Shown here: one piece after another, positions 61,844 to 63,192 of the stretch | Numbering within the stretch: the first letter of the stretch is position 1 | How the letters are laid out: the number at the start of each line of letters is the position of its first letter | NCBI GenBank assembly: GCA_902784465.1 | Contig: CACZUZ010000006.1 | Coordinates: forward strand, 1-63,192 | Direction: 5' to 3' | Source of the DNA: an uncultured Bacteroidota bacterium | GTDB lineage: Bacteria; Bacteroidota; Bacteroidia; Bacteroidales; P3 | Length of the DNA stretch: 63,192 bases | The notes under the pieces: model-generated | Database searches by the model: none | Seen by the model: only the letters and a program-made list of their open reading frames with translations | Told to the model about the DNA's origin: nothing | Position numbers and translations under genes: made by a program

Positions 61844-63192
61844 ATGAAAAAGATATTTACAATTATGTTTCTTGTCTTCTGCGCCGCAGTGGCCAATGCG
61901 CAGTTCCAGCTGGGAGACACTCTTGTTCTCGGTGAGCGGTGGCCCACATATTACTATTGGGGCGACAACTGGATTGACAGGTTTCCTCTCAATGGATGGA
62001 GTGTCGGGAATAGGACAGTATTGGACTCCAGATGTAAGCCGGAAATGGCTCGTTATTGTTATACGGACTCTTCTCTGCGCGTTGTGGGTATTGCTGTGAC
62101 TATGGATTTCCTTTTACACCATGAGTCAGATACTTACAACCTGGAGGATGCATATAAAGACCTTCAGACGGAATATTTCCGCTTATATGAAGTGGATTCG
62201 GCAACGGACGAAATGGTACTCCTCGCCGAGAAACCGTTGATTGACACGAGTATAGTGTGTTATTTGCCGGCGGGGGATGATGGCATACTTTTTGGTCGCA
62301 GACCTAGGGGTTTGCCGACGCGTGAGGTCTATTTTGACTCTGCTATAACAGTTCATGACTCTTTCTACGTGTCGGTGACAGGCTATAATAATTATCGCAG
62401 GGAGTTAAGTCCGTATAAGGCATATTTTACAACGCGAGTGTATGGGAATGTTTGTTCAAATCCCGAAGTGTCACCCAATCCAAGACATTATCGCAAGAAA
62501 CTACATCTTGTGAACGGCTACGATGTAGACCATGCTTACAATATTACTGATACAAATTGGCATGCATATCGTTTCTATTATTCTGATACCAATGTTTTTG
62601 ACTGGAATGTATTCATGATGATGTTCCCTATAATTGACACGACTCTGAGTCAAGCATGGGTCCCGGAATGTCCTACTCCAAGGGACTTGTCAGTGGTGCA
62701 TGCGGGGAAGGAGGTCGTTGTTTTGGCGTGGGATGACTACGGCGCTTCAGAATGGGAACTGGCGTTGGTATCGGATGGCGAAAACTTTGATGCGGCTACG
62801 CCGATGGCATGCAACAGCGCAGTGACTCCTATTTATGGGTTGGATACCGCCAGATGGTTTTCCGCTCGTGTGCGTTCCGTATGCGGTGATGATCGGCGAA
62901 GCGAGTGGAGCGATACCATACGCTTCTTCGTGCCTGGCGACACTACGTCCACCGACCCGACCGACCCGACGGAAGGTATCAGTAATGTCGTGGAACGTTA
63001 CACCTACCTCATGCCCAATCCCGCAAGCGGACAGGTGTCCGTGATGTCCTCGTTCCGCATCGACCGCGTGGAGATCTACACCCTCGCCGGACAGCGCATC
63101 CTTCAGGAGAACGCCGCCGGCCTCTCCGCCCAGATTGACATCTCCGCCCTCGCCCAAGGCACCTACATCGTGCGCACCTACACCAACCGCGG
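61844..63192 (+). CDS. T9SS-secreted protein, cut by the window end
   Basis: A frame opens at ATG 61844 with a signal peptide (KIFTIMFLVFCAAVANAQ) and stays open to the window end (449 codons, no stop). Residues about 285-365 resemble a fibronectin-type module (LAWDDYGASEWELALV). A Thr/Asp/Pro linker (TTSTDPTDPTEG) leads to a T9SS type A sorting domain: YLMPNPASGQ, then VEIYTLAGQRI and ISALAQGTYIVR. The 3' end of the domain is missing. The last 250 bases are visibly richer in GC than the gene body. The product should be exported and surface bound. Confidence 0.85.
   Translation, partial: MKKIFTIMFLVFCAAVANAQFQLGDTLVLGERWPTYYYWGDNWIDRFPLNGWSVGNRTVLDSRCKPEMARYCYTDSSLRVVGIAVTMDFLLHHESDTYNLEDAYKDLQTEYFRLYEVDSATDEMVLLAEKPLIDTSIVCYLPAGDDGILFGRRPRGLPTREVYFDSAITVHDSFYVSVTGYNNYRRELSPYKAYFTTRVYGNVCSNPEVSPNPRHYRKKLHLVNGYDVDHAYNITDTNWHAYRFYYSDTNVFDWNVFMMMFPIIDTTLSQAWVPECPTPRDLSVVHAGKEVVVLAWDDYGASEWELALVSDGENFDAATPMACNSAVTPIYGLDTARWFSARVRSVCGDDRRSEWSDTIRFFVPGDTTSTDPTDPTEGISNVVERYTYLMPNPASGQVSVMSSFRIDRVEIYTLAGQRILQENAAGLSAQIDISALAQGTYIVRTYTNR

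Overview
The window reads as a chromosomal segment of an anaerobic Bacteroidota, most likely order Bacteroidales. Evidence: many promoters carry the Bacteroidetes -7 element TAnnTTTG; Shine-Dalgarno sites are mostly absent; two proteins end in (or run into) type IX secretion (T9SS) C-terminal sorting domains; signal-peptidase II lipoproteins are frequent; and the gene set includes a fimbrillin-like lipoprotein, a type II DAHP synthase/chorismate mutase fusion, an AddB-like nuclease and a YitT protein. I saw no rRNA, tRNA, insertion sequence, phage or CRISPR array. The genus cannot be fixed from the sequence.

Layout. 1-2552: asparaginase and heptose-7-phosphate kinase. 2596-6517: a fimbrillin/GLUG-type lipoprotein converging on a two-gene radical SAM/lipoprotein operon. 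6629-13476: housekeeping genes (aroF-CM, rpmA, rplU, an aat-folK fusion, glnA, pepP), with three tandem palindromes between aroF-CM and rpmA. 13551-28712: a leftward block that runs from polysaccharide export (Wza, Wzc) through rmlC, rmlD, a WecA-like transferase, a WbpD/WlbB-like acetyltransferase and a WbpM/CapD-like dehydratase to a 2077-residue T9SS cargo protein. 28935-38949: addB, a TPR/OmpA-like lipoprotein, pssA-queA-comF and pyrH-frr-birA. 38963-41554: an ATPase/nuclease and a lipoprotein on the minus strand. 41698-57945: yitT, a glycosyltransferase, a PorE-like OmpA protein, gdhA, aroQ, a TPR protein, dedA, a 59-residue membrane protein, sufS, recN, an M23 peptidase and aroK. 58039-63192: an ECF sigma factor with small membrane and lipoproteins, remnants of secreted-protein genes, and a T9SS protein cut by the window end.

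How the parts fit. The cell-envelope theme dominates. The WbpD-like and WbpM-like sugar enzymes next to a T9SS cargo suggest, by analogy with Porphyromonas gingivalis, a supply of the surface glycan to which cargo is anchored. The least explained items are the radical SAM/lipoprotein pair, the aat-folK fusion, the Gly-Tyr tail of the tyrosine kinase, short tandem repeats of 7, 8 and 9 bp (the first two inside queA and sufS and not multiples of three), and the ECF-sigma island with decayed secreted-protein genes.
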